A stretch of 64,000 bases of DNA, from NCBI GenBank assembly GCA_947095535.1, contig OX352772.1, forward strand, positions 47,325,445-47,389,444, read 5' to 3'. Source of the DNA: Poecilobothrus nobilitatus. Its lineage: Eukaryota; Arthropoda; Insecta; Diptera; Dolichopodidae. A program made the position numbers and the translations under genes. The notes below the pieces were generated by a model. That model was given only the letters and a program-made list of their open reading frames with translations, did not search any database and was not told where the DNA came from. This document shows positions 1 to 9,957 of this stretch, in pieces (positions within the stretch are counted from its first letter, which is position 1; each line of letters begins with the position of its first letter).

Positions 1-1011
1 TTTGAGCGGCGGTTTTTTAATGTTAGTTGCGCAAATCGAATGTAGAAAAAAAAAAAATAGTTATTTTTTGTTTATTTCGTGTTTTTTTTTATTTTTTATT
101 TCGTTGTTTTTCAGTGAAAATTTTATTGTTTATATAAATATACGAAAATGTAGTTTTTTTTTTGGTTTTTATTTTTTATAAATGCAGTGGAAACTTTTGT
201 AATTTTTTTTTTTTTGAAATTTTAAATTTTTATTTTTTCAAATTATTTTATTAGATTTTTTTTTTATTTAATACAAAATATAATAATAATAATAATAAAA
301 TACTAAAAAGAAAAGAAAAAAAAAAAATTGATAATAAAAAATTGAATAAGAAAAATATAATAGAAAATTTATATTTATTTAAAAATTTTGTTTTTCTTTT
401 TTTTTTTTTTCTGTTTTTCCATAGATTTTGTTTAGAATTGAGTGGTAATTTTTTTTTTCTGATTAGTTGATTACAATTAATAGAAGTGAAAAGGAGATAG
501 AATATAAAAAGTAGTTAAAAATAAAAAAGAAAGAAATAAATTAAAAAATTAAATATGTATGTAATTAAAAAAAATTAATTTTTAATTAACAAAAATATTT
601 ACAAATTTAACTTTCTAAATTGATAAGTTAATTTATTGGCTTAAATTAAATTGAAAGAATTGTGTTATTTTGAATAAAAGAAAAGTGTGAAAATTACAAT
701 TTTCTTTTTTTTTTTGGTAATAAAATATAAAAAAAAAAAAAAAACAAGAAAACAATTACTAAATAATTAAGGATAATTTTTAAAAATTGGGATTAATTCG
801 CATTTTTTCATTTCATTTATTGGGATTAGCTGTTATCATATATATTATGAAATCATTTAGTTATTAATTGAATGATATTAAAAGGTATTATTTTTTTTTT
901 TTTATAAAATTACTTTTATAATTTCTCTTTTAGTTGTTATATATACTACTAGATAGACTAAATCTTTATATACTAGCCTAGTTTGACCAAATTTAGAATA
1001 TGCTAGCCAAG
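1..1011. other. AT-rich non-coding stretch
   Basis: Long A and T runs and a short ATA/ATAATA repeat near 280-300. A pyrimidine-rich run ending in CAG at 114 resembles a splice acceptor, but no open frame follows it. Nothing else recognised. Confidence 0.6.
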
Positions 1012-1700
1012 TTTGTTTCCCATATATTGATATATACACATCAACAGAATTGAATCGGTTCAAAAGAATTTCTTAAGGTTCGATTTTCATCACTTAAATT
1101 GGGATGACCCAAATAACTTACGCCCGTATGAGCATAGATTAAAACTGATTCACTTAAGCTCGCTTGAACGAAGACGTGACATAGCGGATGTAATTTTTCT
1201 CACGGATATCTTAAATAAAACCACCGATTCAACGTTCATTTTGAACAAAATTTCTCTAAATAATAATAATCGAACACGTTCTCCTGAATTATTTATAATA
1301 CCTTTTCATAGAACTTTGTTTGGAAAATTCGAACCTATTAACAGAATATTAACTAAAAACAATAATTACAAAAATCAGTTCATTGCGTCAAATATTAAAA
1401 AAGAATTTAAAACTCTTATATATCGAACTTATAAATACTTATTTATTAATGCTAACTTGATCACTAACTTAAATACCTAAAAATAATTAAAAATAATAAT
1501 TGATTATTATACTGAATTAATAAATATTAAAAAATAAAAATTTTTAAAGCGATTAATGTATTTGTTCAATTTTGTAAATTTATGAATTTCGAATTTTTGT
1601 TATTTCATTTTATATAAGTATGTATGTAAATATATATTTTTTTTTTGCACCTTATTTGTATTAAATAAGAAATGGATGAATAAATAAATAAATAAATATA
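1012..1700 (+). mobile_element. 5'-truncated Jockey-type LINE: reverse-transcriptase ORF C-terminus plus 3' tail
   Basis: This is the 3' end of a non-LTR retrotransposon. A frame is open from 1031 to the TAA at 1478-1480 (149 residues). It begins inside the coding part, with no start codon of its own. The early part reads HINRIESVQKNFLRF, then NWDDPNNLRPYEHRLKL and LSSLERRRDIADVIFLTDIL. This is the block that follows the reverse-transcriptase domain in Jockey-clade ORF2 proteins: a basic helix that calls itself a 'RIESVQ..FLR' segment, then 'PYE.R..L..L..RR'. A TGA at 1028-1030 and the missing upstream domains show that it is a dead copy, truncated at its 5' end. An A-rich 3' UTR follows and ends in a TAAA/AATA repeat at about 1680-1698, the usual kind of tail for target-primed insertion. 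The clade rests on motif recall, and BS- or Jockey-like relatives are equally possible. Confidence 0.8.
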
Positions 1701-3073
1701 CTATTCTTTTGATTTTATTTTATTCTATTTTATATCCTTTTTCTATAAAATGTATCCTTAAATGACAAATTTTACAAAAAAAAAAAAAAAAAAACAAAAA
1801 CTTTTTTCAATTAGACAGATTGCATATTCTTTCAAATTAACGGTATAGTAACGGACAATCTGGCAACAATTTACTTTTTGTTTAATTCTATCAATTTTTG
1901 ATTTTAGCGACAATGTTTTTTTTAATTTTTTATTTTTTTGAAGCGAGGATAATGAAAAATAGTCATCCAGAGTGGAATTGTATATGAAATTCCTTTAGGT
2001 TATGTTGGACTTTAACTAACGCAAATCAACCATATTTAAAAGCAAACTTTAGAATGAATTATTAATAAAAATTTACAGTTTGAGTTTTAATGATAACAGC
2101 CTTGAGTTTTAATGATAACAGAATGAGGAATAAAATTTTGGGAAATTTGAAAGAATTATCGAAAATGGAGGGAAGAATTTGAAGGGATATTTAAAAAAAA
2201 AGTACTATTACATACAACTCAATATGTATACGAATTCCACTGGATTAAAAGAAAAAAATTCGTGTTCAAATTGATTGTCTGATTTTTTTTTCATCATTTA
2301 TATATTATTCTCTTGAAAGGAAGCATGTTATATGGTATATATACTACATATATGTACATTAGGCGGGGTATCATGTTTTGTTGTTTGGGGTATCTAATTT
2401 TTTGAACTTCCTCTTTTTATTTCAATTATAATACGTATATGTATCCAAAGTATTAGAGCGGTTTATCAGATTGTGTTACTGTTATGTACAGTACTCTCAT
2501 ATTTATTAGACATGACATAAAATTTGATTTTAATGAATAATCTCATATAATTATGTAATTAATTTTTAAATTTAAAACAGAATTGAGAACATTGAGTCCA
2601 TATGCATGAGTTATAAATTAACTGTAATGGAAAAATTTTAGCATAAAATGAAATAAATAACCATTACTAACTATGTTAGGCGCCAAAAAATATAAAACTA
2701 ATAAAAAATTAAATTAATTATCAAATAAAGATAATAATTATATATAAAGTAGAGTATCTATGCACTAAATTAGTGATGACTCAAATTCTTAAAGAATATT
2801 CGGGATTTTGTAAATTTTTTTATATATTTTTTTTTTATTTTATTTCATACTACGTATTTTTTTTTATTTCTTTTTAATTTTATTTGTTTATATATGAGTA
2901 TGATAAGGTGTTTATTTTATTATGATACGTATCATTGAATAATAATTTAAAATAATATTTTAATAAACAAAAAACGGAAATTATTTAATTAACAATTAAA
3001 ATTTTATAAGAAAATATAATAAATTCACGATTTTTTTTTTTTCTAAAGAATATTGAATTTCATTTCTTTATAG
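1701..3073. other. AT-rich non-coding stretch with a small tandem duplication
   Basis: No gene is supported. A 20-bp segment starting TTGAGTTTTAATG occurs at 2080-2099 and again at 2102-2121. A weak inverted repeat (about 22 bp, ATCCAG..GGAATT) lies at 1967-1990 and 2220-2246 and could bound a small MITE of about 280 bp. Confidence 0.5.
1967..2246. repeat. Possible small inverted-repeat element
   Basis: The left end reads ATCCAGAGTGGAATTGTATA. The reverse complement of the right end reads ATCCAGTGGAATTCGTATAC. The match is imperfect, with one indel, and no clear target duplication is visible. It could be a decayed MITE or chance in AT-rich DNA. Confidence 0.3.
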
Positions 3074-3097
3074 TCGACAGAGAGACAACAGAGTCGC
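3074..3097 (+). other. Candidate 24-nt microexon
   Basis: A pyrimidine-rich stretch ends in TTTCTTTATAG at 3073. Then come 24 bases of much higher G+C than the surroundings, then GTAAAA at 3098, an acceptable donor. The segment is a multiple of three and is open in frame as STERQQSR. It stands out in a region that is otherwise almost pure A/T. No transcript evidence exists, and a chance GC-rich patch is the alternative. Confidence 0.25.
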
Positions 3098-3494
3098 GTA
3101 AAAAAAAATTATTGTTTTATGAGATCAAATTTTTTTTTTTGGTTTTTTTTTTTTTAGAAAAATGGAAATAAAAGATTGAATATTATTTTGATTTTTGTAA
3201 ATTTATAAGTGAAATCGAAACGAACATAATAACATAATATTGTATAGAATATAATTTGTCTATTCATTGAAATTTGTTTTGTTATTACTTTATTTACATA
3301 TGTTTTTTTTTTTTAATACATAATATTATATATATGTATACTTTAAAAAATAATTAAAAATTGATTTATTAATCCATCGGTTATTGAATTTTATCAGAGA
3401 AGGCATATTTGATTTTAACATTGTCATAACATATTGCATCAGATATATATTATAAAAGAGATTTAAAGTTAGAAGTATTATTCTAATTGTAGTT

Positions 3495-4040
3495 TTTTTT
3501 CCCCTTATAACTCCGCCAGGGAGAATAGGGCATCCACTAAGCCTTCCTATCTGTTTCTATTTTGTAATATAGCTTTAACTTGTGACCATATGATTTGTTA
3601 ATTTTGTCTATCTCTTTCAATATTGTTCTTTTCCAACTGTTTATGGTTCTGCCTATGTTTCTTCTTCCTTCTGGTTGCCAATCCAGGGTTTCTCTGGCTA
3701 TCATGTTTTCTGGTCGCTGAGTTATTTGCCAGATCCATCTATATTTTCTTATTCTTATTTCTATTTCAATTAGATCTTCCCCGCACATACTCCAGAGTTG
3801 GCCGTTAGATATTCTGTTTGACCCGAATATCTGGTAAATTATTCGGAGGCATTTGTTTATGAAGACCTGTAATTTGTTAGTAAGCCTATGCTGCTAATTA
3901 ACCAAGTTTCACTTCCGTATAACAGCACAGGCACAGGCGTTGAAAATCCTCAGTTTTGTTTTTCTTGCGGAGGAGAGGAGAGAATTGTAATTGTAAATCT
4001 TTTAAAGTTTTCTAACTCATAGGTATATGATAAACATTTT
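3495..4040 (-). mobile_element. RTE-like LINE, 3' fragment with frameshifts
   Basis: Read on the minus strand, this is the C-terminal end of an endonuclease/reverse-transcriptase ORF. From about 3960 downward the frames give KTKLRIFNAC, then LLYGSETW, then NKLQVFINKCLRIIYQIFG, then RKYRWIWQITQRPENMIARE and LDWQPEGRRNIGR. These match the conserved tail of RTE-type ORFs (K.RIFN..V..VLLYG.ETW; KLQ.FIN.CLR.I; RRW.WIGH.LR; LDW.P.GKR..GRP). A frameshift lies before LLYGSETW near 3930. A second lies near 3545, after which a frame ends LVDALFSLAEL then stop. The short tail CTCCCTGGCGGAG at 3500-3525 ends the element. It is a dead fragment of a family that has three further tails in this window. I am sure it is a LINE and less sure of the RTE clade. 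Confidence 0.8.
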
Positions 4041-4284
4041 CCAATTAGTTCTAACTTTAAAATATTGATATATGTATATATTTTTTTTTATTTTGTAAGG
4101 AAGATGGAAATCTTTAAAAGTCGCCACCTTCCTCTTCTTGATAATCTAAGATTTTTACTCGTTAAAATCACGTTACTCCATAGCCAGAATAGTGGGGATA
4201 AACATTGTATCTTCTTTTGCAGTACAATGGATGATAAGGTTGTTTTTGTTTTATTTCTATATCTACTCTATACACTTCTTTGTT

Positions 4285-4410
4285 CTCCGTTCCACTCCTA
4301 TAAGGAGTACAGGGCATTAACTAAGTCATTTTCTTTAGTGTTTGTCTAATCTTCAGTTTCTTTAATCATTTGTTTCATTAAAGCTTTTATTACTCGGCTG
4401 TAATGGATGA
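4285..4410 (-). mobile_element. RTE-like LINE 3' tail, second fragment
   Basis: On the minus strand a short frame reads NDLVNALYSL and stops inside CTCCTTATAGGAG. This is the same terminal peptide and hairpin-like tail as the fragments at 3495, 21484 and 35556. Upstream, a degraded KQMIKETED fits the preceding coding segment. Only the last 120 bases or so survive. Confidence 0.6.
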
Positions 4411-5416
4411 AAAGTAAAGAAGGAAAAAAGAAAAGTGGTAGAGGATATAAAATATAATAATAAAAGAAATTTTTTAATATTTTTGAAATGGAAATCAAAA
4501 GAAAATGATTAAAAATTTCTTAACTAAGATGATACACAGTGATACATTTTATTTCATTTTTATTGATTCCCAACTACTGAGGTACAAACGTTTAATTGAT
4601 TCGTATGATGTATTTCATATTTTTTATAGCGAAAATCTCAGTAATTACGTCTTTTCAATATATGAACTTGTACGGAGTCTCGAGAACCTATTCTACATCC
4701 ATATTTATATATTCTGCAAGTCATGTATTATAGTTGAAGAATAATGGATTCGTGCTCCATATGGGTCACACAAATTTATTTTATGTAAAAAGAAAATTAG
4801 AGCAAAATATTATATTGAAATTTTCCCTGCCGTACCAAATACTATCAATGTTACAATACAACACAGTTTACTAACATTACATAAATTACATATTCAGGTT
4901 CGTCTCCAATTTACCTGCCAATTCTCCTTTATGTTCATATTTCCCTTGAACTCCTCTGCTTCTTGCTCAAACCTACAATAATTTTGTAAAACGGAAAACT
5001 TTCCTAGAGTTTGGGTAGCGTGTAAAAAAAAAAAAAGCTCATATCGTTAACAAGAAATAGGACATTATTAAGAAGTTAGGACGAAATTAGGCTTTTTATT
5101 TCGAAAATTGAGATTATGTATACTTATGAAATTAGTAAGATAAATGTTAATTTCTCTTTTAAATTTTTTGTTTTGTTTGGAAACTGATCATTTGGAAACA
5201 AAATCAGTATTGCTTCTGCTTTAAAAGAGTACGTACCGCATAATTACACCTAGAAATAAAAACTTGATTTGCTTTATCACATTGTATGTTATTGTGGGTA
5301 AACAAAACAAAAAAGAAGGAAAAAAAGACTATTAAGGAGGCATGAGTTAACTTCTCAGAATATATGTTTCTTCCTTTACTGCACACTAGTTCCATGAAAC
5401 TTATGTCCATCGAAGT
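4411..5416. other. Non-coding stretch with a minus-strand exon-like island
   Basis: Mostly AT-rich. On the minus strand, 4972 to 4915 (58 bases) is G+C-rich. It is preceded by an acceptor-like TTATTGTAG and followed by CAG|GTAAAT, and is open as FEQEAEEFKGN then MNIKENWQ. It is too short to identify. Open frames at 4505-4744 (+) and 5204-5503 (-) show no recognisable domain and I do not call them genes. Confidence 0.35.
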
Positions 5417-5429
5417 TAAGTCGTACCTT
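5417..5429 (+). repeat. Target-site duplication, left copy
   Basis: TAAGTCGTACCTT here is repeated with one mismatch as TAAGTCATACCTT at 5947-5959. The two copies bracket the LINE insertion exactly. Confidence 0.75.
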
Positions 5430-5946
5430 AGGGGTACCTCTATCCACAAGCAAAACGTTATTTCGAAAGGAAATAACGGATATGGTAAATTACAAATGGT
5501 CAAACTTAACCTCGTGCAATATCACAAGATTGATATGGCCCAAAACCGATTTAAGACGATCCAATGATCTGCTTTCCCTCAAAAGGGCAGACATTGGAAT
5601 GACAATGGGAATAATCACCGGTCACTGTCTAATAGGGAAGCATGCCAGAAGACTTGGCTTATCCGCAAACGACTATTGTAGAGCCTGCAAGGATGAAGAA
5701 GAGGAGGAAACTACTCTCCATGTCCTATGCACTTGTCGGCAAGAAGGAATACCCATTTGGGGCAATATCTCTTCGACAGCCTTAGCGATCTGTCAGGTAA
5801 AAATGTGAAGAGTATTCTTCGCTTTTGAAAAGCTCAAACTGGTTTTAACGAGTGGGATAGAAAAGCTTCTATGTGGTATCACAATGGACCAAATACGGTC
5901 TAAGTGTGCCTTTTTGGCAGCCACCTTAATCTATCCTAACCTAACC
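5430..5946 (+). mobile_element. 5'-truncated I/R1/LOA-type LINE with RNase H/zinc-knuckle end and CCTAA tail
   Basis: A 517-bp dead insertion with a 13-bp target duplication. The frame 5482-5808 carries the block that ends the ORF2 of RNase H-bearing LINEs: RSNDLLSLKRADIGMTMG, then TGHCLIGKHARRLGL, then DYCRACKDEEEEETTLHVLC. The Cys/His spacing matches a CCHC-type finger (C..C, H, C). A frameshift near 5760 moves the rest (NVKSILRF, WFNEWDRKASMWY) into another frame. The element ends with TGGTATCACAATGGACCAA, a short UTR and a TCCTAACCTAACCTAA tail. A shorter sister copy on the same strand is at 12619. The group assignment (I, R1 or LOA) is from recalled motifs. Confidence 0.85.
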
Positions 5947-5959
5947 TAAGTCATACCTT

Positions 5960-6764
5960 CGACTATTAACATACTTATATAATTTTACAATGTATTATGA
6001 TATTGCAAGGGTGTATTTTAGAGTTCAAACGTTCAAGTTAGAATTGTCTCTACTATAAATAATACTTATAAATAATCATACACTTGCACTCATATTATTA
6101 TACTCATATAATATTAAAAATAAAAGTATTGCCAGCGAAAGGGTTGAAGGGCACGATAGAATATTAAAAGTGAATCTTATCCTAATGGTTGTTTTATTTT
6201 CTATTGCAAACTTTTTAATAATATTTATTATTTTTTAGTTATTTATTTAAGATAGTTGCTTTCATTGAATTAAAAATAAATTCAATATGATTATATAGAA
6301 AATAAATAAATAATTCTTTTGTAAAAACTCTTATATATACCTCTATTGTCGATCGAGTATGCACATATAATAGTTTTATTATTATTAGCAATAAAATTTA
6401 TTAATTATCTAAGTTTATATTTAATATTTATATTTATGAGGTTTTATGGAGTAGGAATACATAATATGCGTAATAATTTAGTTTATAGGTAAATAAAATA
6501 AATGTATAGGACTTAAACAATTGTTTTTGAAACATTTTTGAATGAAAATTGTTATCAATTTTATCAACAGACGATTATAATATTATCATATTATTGTAAT
6601 AATAGGTTATAATCTTGATTAATTTTTCAAATTTATTTATTCGACTGTTAAGATATATAAATAAAATATGAATACCAGAATATAATTCATATATTATCTA
6701 TTTACGATACATTTTTAAATCAATTTTGGATTTTATTTGTTATTCAAATATATGACTCAAAAGT
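5960..6764. other. AT-rich non-coding stretch
   Basis: No open frame of interest, no repeat pair and no RNA gene recognised. Several dispersed ATAATA and TTATTA runs. Confidence 0.6.
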
Positions 6765-6776
6765 TTATTATCGGTT
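6765..6776 (+). repeat. Target-site duplication, left copy
   Basis: TTATTATCGGTT here is repeated exactly at 7026-7037, bracketing a 249-bp LINE end. Confidence 0.8.
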
Positions 6777-7025
6777 CTTCCACAACCGTTCTTCCACAAC
6801 CTCAGCGTTCTATTATAGCCGTTCTTCCACAACCTCAGCGAGCTTTCTAAACACAAAATCAAAGAACTGATCTTGTATCTAAACCGCTCGGGTTGGATAT
6901 AAAACCGCAAACAATCTAAAAACACGGGTCACATGAGTGCAGTGGTATCAAAATGGCGCAATCTAGTGCTAATTGAGGCCTTCAAGCAGCATCATGAAGG
7001 TCGCCACCATACCTACCTACCTACC
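6777..7025 (+). mobile_element. 3' end of a second I/R1-type LINE family, CCTA tail, 12-bp target duplication
   Basis: A short 5'-truncated insertion between two perfect 12-bp direct repeats. From about 6824 a frame reads FFHNLSELSKHKIKELILYL, then NRSGWI and a TAA. This corresponds to the LSDLS..NVKSILRFLK..NWF ending of the 5430 element, so this is a related family. The UTR again contains GTGGTATCA.AATGG, and the end is a CCTACCTACCTACC tail. At its 5' end the motif GTTCTTCCACAACC occurs three times (6774, 6788, 6821), a local expansion within the coding end. Confidence 0.8.
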
Positions 7026-7037
7026 TTATTATCGGTT

Positions 7038-7724
7038 AGTAGTCCAAGTACTTTGTTATAAAAAAAAAAAATCTTTACTTAAATAAGCATTTTTAGGAAT
7101 TTTTTATGAATTTTATTTATTACTTAATTATGCGCCCCGGGTTGAGTTGAGTCAGTTATTCAGTTAAACAAATAAATTAAAATATTTGTACTGCATCATA
7201 TAGTTTTTATTGTGGATATCCATATAATTCATTTATTGTGCATAAAATCTATATGCCGTGTGGATTTATTATGGATAAAAATGTCAGTACTCATTCCTAA
7301 ATCGGCGTACAACCAAATTGTGAAACACATTACTACCACAGATGTTTTCCTATTGCAGAAGTTCTGGGAAACAGAGTCAACTTACATCTGCTAAATTTCC
7401 CATTTAATCTCACGCCCACAATTTAAATTGAACATTTCTTCTGCTTATTTCTTTTATTTTCCTTTTCTCATCCTATTCCTCAGCCATTATACTATATTGG
7501 AATTAGGGGGGAAAATCCATTACATTAGTTTCGGGCGGAGTTTGGTTTAGTGAGTAAACATTCCAGACTACCAAGGAGGCTTAGGTTTTGTTTGTGTATT
7601 TTGAAGTTCTCCCTCCTGCAGGCAAAAAAAAAAAAAGAAAATATTTTACAATCATATAAAAATCTGAACCTATGCATGAAAAAATGGGAATTAATATTAA
7701 GTTCTATTAATTTTTGAGAATTAG
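7038..7724. other. Non-coding stretch, possible retroposed segment ending in poly(A)
   Basis: A frame at 7212-7394 (+) of 60 codons has no recognisable domain. The part from about 7500 to 7622 has higher G+C and ends TCCCTCCTGCAGGC followed by a run of A, as a retroposed 3' end would. I cannot name the source and see no clear target duplication. Confidence 0.35.
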
Positions 7725-7922
7725 TCAGTACTTATTTTTTTTTTTTTAATGCATTTCTCTGCCACAAAAAATGTGGACACAGTCTTTCCTGTTCAGGCGT
7801 GACTGTAAATGACGTAAGGGGAATAACTCTTACGACGTGTGTGGGATTCGAACCCACACTCCCTTTTATGTATTTTACACGCTCTTACCCACTAGGCCAC
7901 CGAGGCCCCATCAGTACTTATT
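7725..7922 (-). mobile_element. tRNA-headed SINE (family 1), copy 1, with target duplications
   Basis: The body runs 7737-7910 on the minus strand between exact 12-bp direct repeats TCAGTACTTATT (7725-7736 and 7911-7922). Read on the minus strand it starts GGGGCCTCGGTGGCC. It carries an A-box-like TGGCCTAGTGG, a B box GGTTCGAATCC, and then a tRNA-unrelated body with CACGTCGTAAGAG...CTTACG, CCTGAACAGGAAAGACTGTG and TGTGGCAGAGAAATGCA, ending in poly(A). The internal Pol III promoter boxes and the A-tail are what define a tRNA-derived SINE. This is the best-preserved of five copies. It encodes no protein and depends on a partner LINE. Confidence 0.88.
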
Positions 7923-9276
7923 AAAATTATATTAAGATATAATTCCTATATCGTTGGTAAACAATTAATTTATATTGTTTAATTTGAGTGTATATTTTCT
8001 TACAGCATAAAAATTTTACGTTTCTTATTCGATTGGAAACTTAAGCTACTTTTATAATTCCTCCTATACTCCTATAATTAGTGTTTAGTTTAATCCAACC
8101 GCTCTCACCTCAATGATTACTATTATAGATAATTATGCATTCTTTCATAAGTCCTTTTTTTTGCACCTACATATGTGTATGTTGAATTATTTCTGATGTA
8201 TGAAATTTCAATAATAAATGAATGTTCAAAAATGAAATGAAATTTCAATGAATGAATGAATGAAAAATGTTCAATAATAGTTCCTTTTCAGTCACAAAAC
8301 AATTCTAGCTTTAAAAATATTATCTAATTTTTTTTAATTCTAATTTATTAATCCTGTTACTTTTATTAACGGCAGCTTTTGTTAGAATCTTTTGCAACTT
8401 TTGTTATACAGTTTATTTTACTGTAATAGAAAGGGTTATAACCGCTGTAGTATAGAGTGAATTAAAGTTATTTCACTATTTTGTACTAGACTAAAAACAT
8501 ATTTGTTATTAATACAACGTATTATACATGGTATTACGAAATTGCTTGTGTTCTTTAATTTTTTTTTTTTTATTAAAGTACCTATTAAATAATTAAAACG
8601 ATAATTGACTCATTTTTTAAATTTAATTACATTAAAAATCTAAGATATTGATGTTTGTTTATCAAAAATGAATGTTTTTAAAAACAAAACAAAGAGAACC
8701 TTGTATAAAAATTGATTTAATTTCGTAATTTGTTGATTTGTTGTTTTTGAATAGAATGGGGGTAATTAATAGGGCTTCTAAACTGTTTTGAAAAAATGAC
8801 AAAATTTTTAACATGAACATATAATAAAGATCAAGTTTTTATCTTTTAAGATAGATAAGAAAGAAAATTTAGGTTTATTTGTTTTAAAAGTTTTCCTAAA
8901 AATCAAAATGTTGAAATATACTTATGTACATAAGAAATAATAAAAAAAATATATGTGTGCATATTTATAAATACAGTGTTCCCAAGAAAAAACTGATAAG
9001 TTATTGAAAATGTTAAGCAAAACATAAGAAATTATCAATTTTTTTGATTTCCGTGACATTATTATTTATATAAATTTATTCTTTAAACAAAAAATAAATC
9101 ACAAAAAAAAAGTAACACAAACACAATGTACGAGTCATATATATTAAAATAATGAATTCATTCTTTTATATTATATACCAATGTTCTACCGAAACTCCAA
9201 AATATAAGAAGAACTTCTAAAAGCAAACTAAAATAACCTTATAGTATCTCCTAAAAATCTGTATACAGCATTTATA
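7923..9276. other. AT-rich non-coding stretch
   Basis: Contains a small GAATGAAT repeat near 8218-8270 and poly(A)/poly(T) runs. The sequence just before 9277 could be the 5' flank of the exon-like segment there. No gene supported. Confidence 0.5.
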
Positions 9277-9319
9277 ATGAATACATTTGTTCGCGCTTTA
9301 TACGCAGCCAACTGTCAAA
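9277..9319 (+). pseudogene. Exon-like ATG-to-donor segment, copy A (MNTFVRALYAANCQ)
   Basis: The ATG at 9277 opens MNTFVRALYAANCQ. The frame then meets CAAA|GTAAGT, a strong 5' splice donor, at 9319/9320. A second copy at 58518-58560 has the same length and 36 of 43 bases in common. There the peptide reads MNALVRCLYAANCQ and is again followed by GTAAAG. Similarity continues a short way into the following intron-like sequence. This looks like a duplicated first coding exon, perhaps with a mitochondrial-type basic leader, or the start of a mobile element. I do not recognise the protein. Confidence 0.45.
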
Positions 9320-9379
9320 GTAAGTATAAAAAGTATTAAATTGTATGAAAGTATTCACAATGAACGCAGTGCTTTTCGC

Positions 9380-9664
9380 AGTCCTGAAAAAACTTATTTT
9401 TTATTGATGAAGTCAGAATTCACTAGACTGTAAGTCCATAGTGTACCTTCAAAACCTAGAAGACCCTATTCGATCAGAGTTGGTTTTAAATTTCTTAAGA
9501 TTTATGCCACGATGATGTCACTCTGCCGGAAGAAGTTTTGAAGACTTCTCACACCAATGTCAAAAAGTTCACCTAAATCTTAGAAAAAGAAAAACAGACT
9601 AGGATAGGTGCAGAAAAAATGCTGCCCGCTGTCGATCGCGTTAATTCCTCTGCAAAACCTACTT
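9380..9664 (+). pseudogene. Degenerate coding remnant, unidentified
   Basis: A G+C-richer island. One frame reads DDVTLPEEVLKTSHTNVKKF, a stop, then RIGAEKMLPAVDRVNSSAKP and another stop at the end. A different frame upstream reads SIVYLQNLEDPIRSELVLNF. The alternation between frames suggests a decayed protein-coding sequence rather than random DNA. It lies just after the exon-like segment at 9277 and may be part of the same broken gene. I do not recognise any domain. Confidence 0.35.
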
Positions 9665-9743
9665 AACTTTTAATTTTTTGTCGTTTTCTTTACGAAATCA
9701 AGTGTTAAAAAATTTAATAGTATCAAAATAAAAAATTAAAAAA

Positions 9744-9957
9744 AGCCGGTCTTTCAGACGAAAGGTCTCGGATTCAAACCCCGGTCAGGTCAAAAATAAT
9801 ATATAAAATATAATAAAATAATGTAAACAAAATATTAAAATACAATTATAGTTTAATACTTGTACCGAGATGGCCCATATGCTTTAAGGCAAAAGGACCC
9901 TAAAAATATCGGAAGATATTTATATCTGGACGATATAATAAAAAAACAAAAAAAAAG
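9744..9957 (+). mobile_element. Degraded SINE with tRNA-like B box (family 2-like)
   Basis: GGTCTCGGATTCAAACCCCGG closely resembles the T-arm part (GGTCTCGGGTTCGATTCCCGG) of the SINE at 12100, but the A-box part is missing or unrecognisable. An AT-rich body follows and ends in an A-rich tail near 9957. The body differs from the 12100 copy, so it may be a related rather than the same family. Confidence 0.45.

Noticed and set aside
5204..5503. 99-codon minus-strand frame
   Set aside because: Overlaps a target duplication and the 5' part of a LINE insertion. No recognisable domain.
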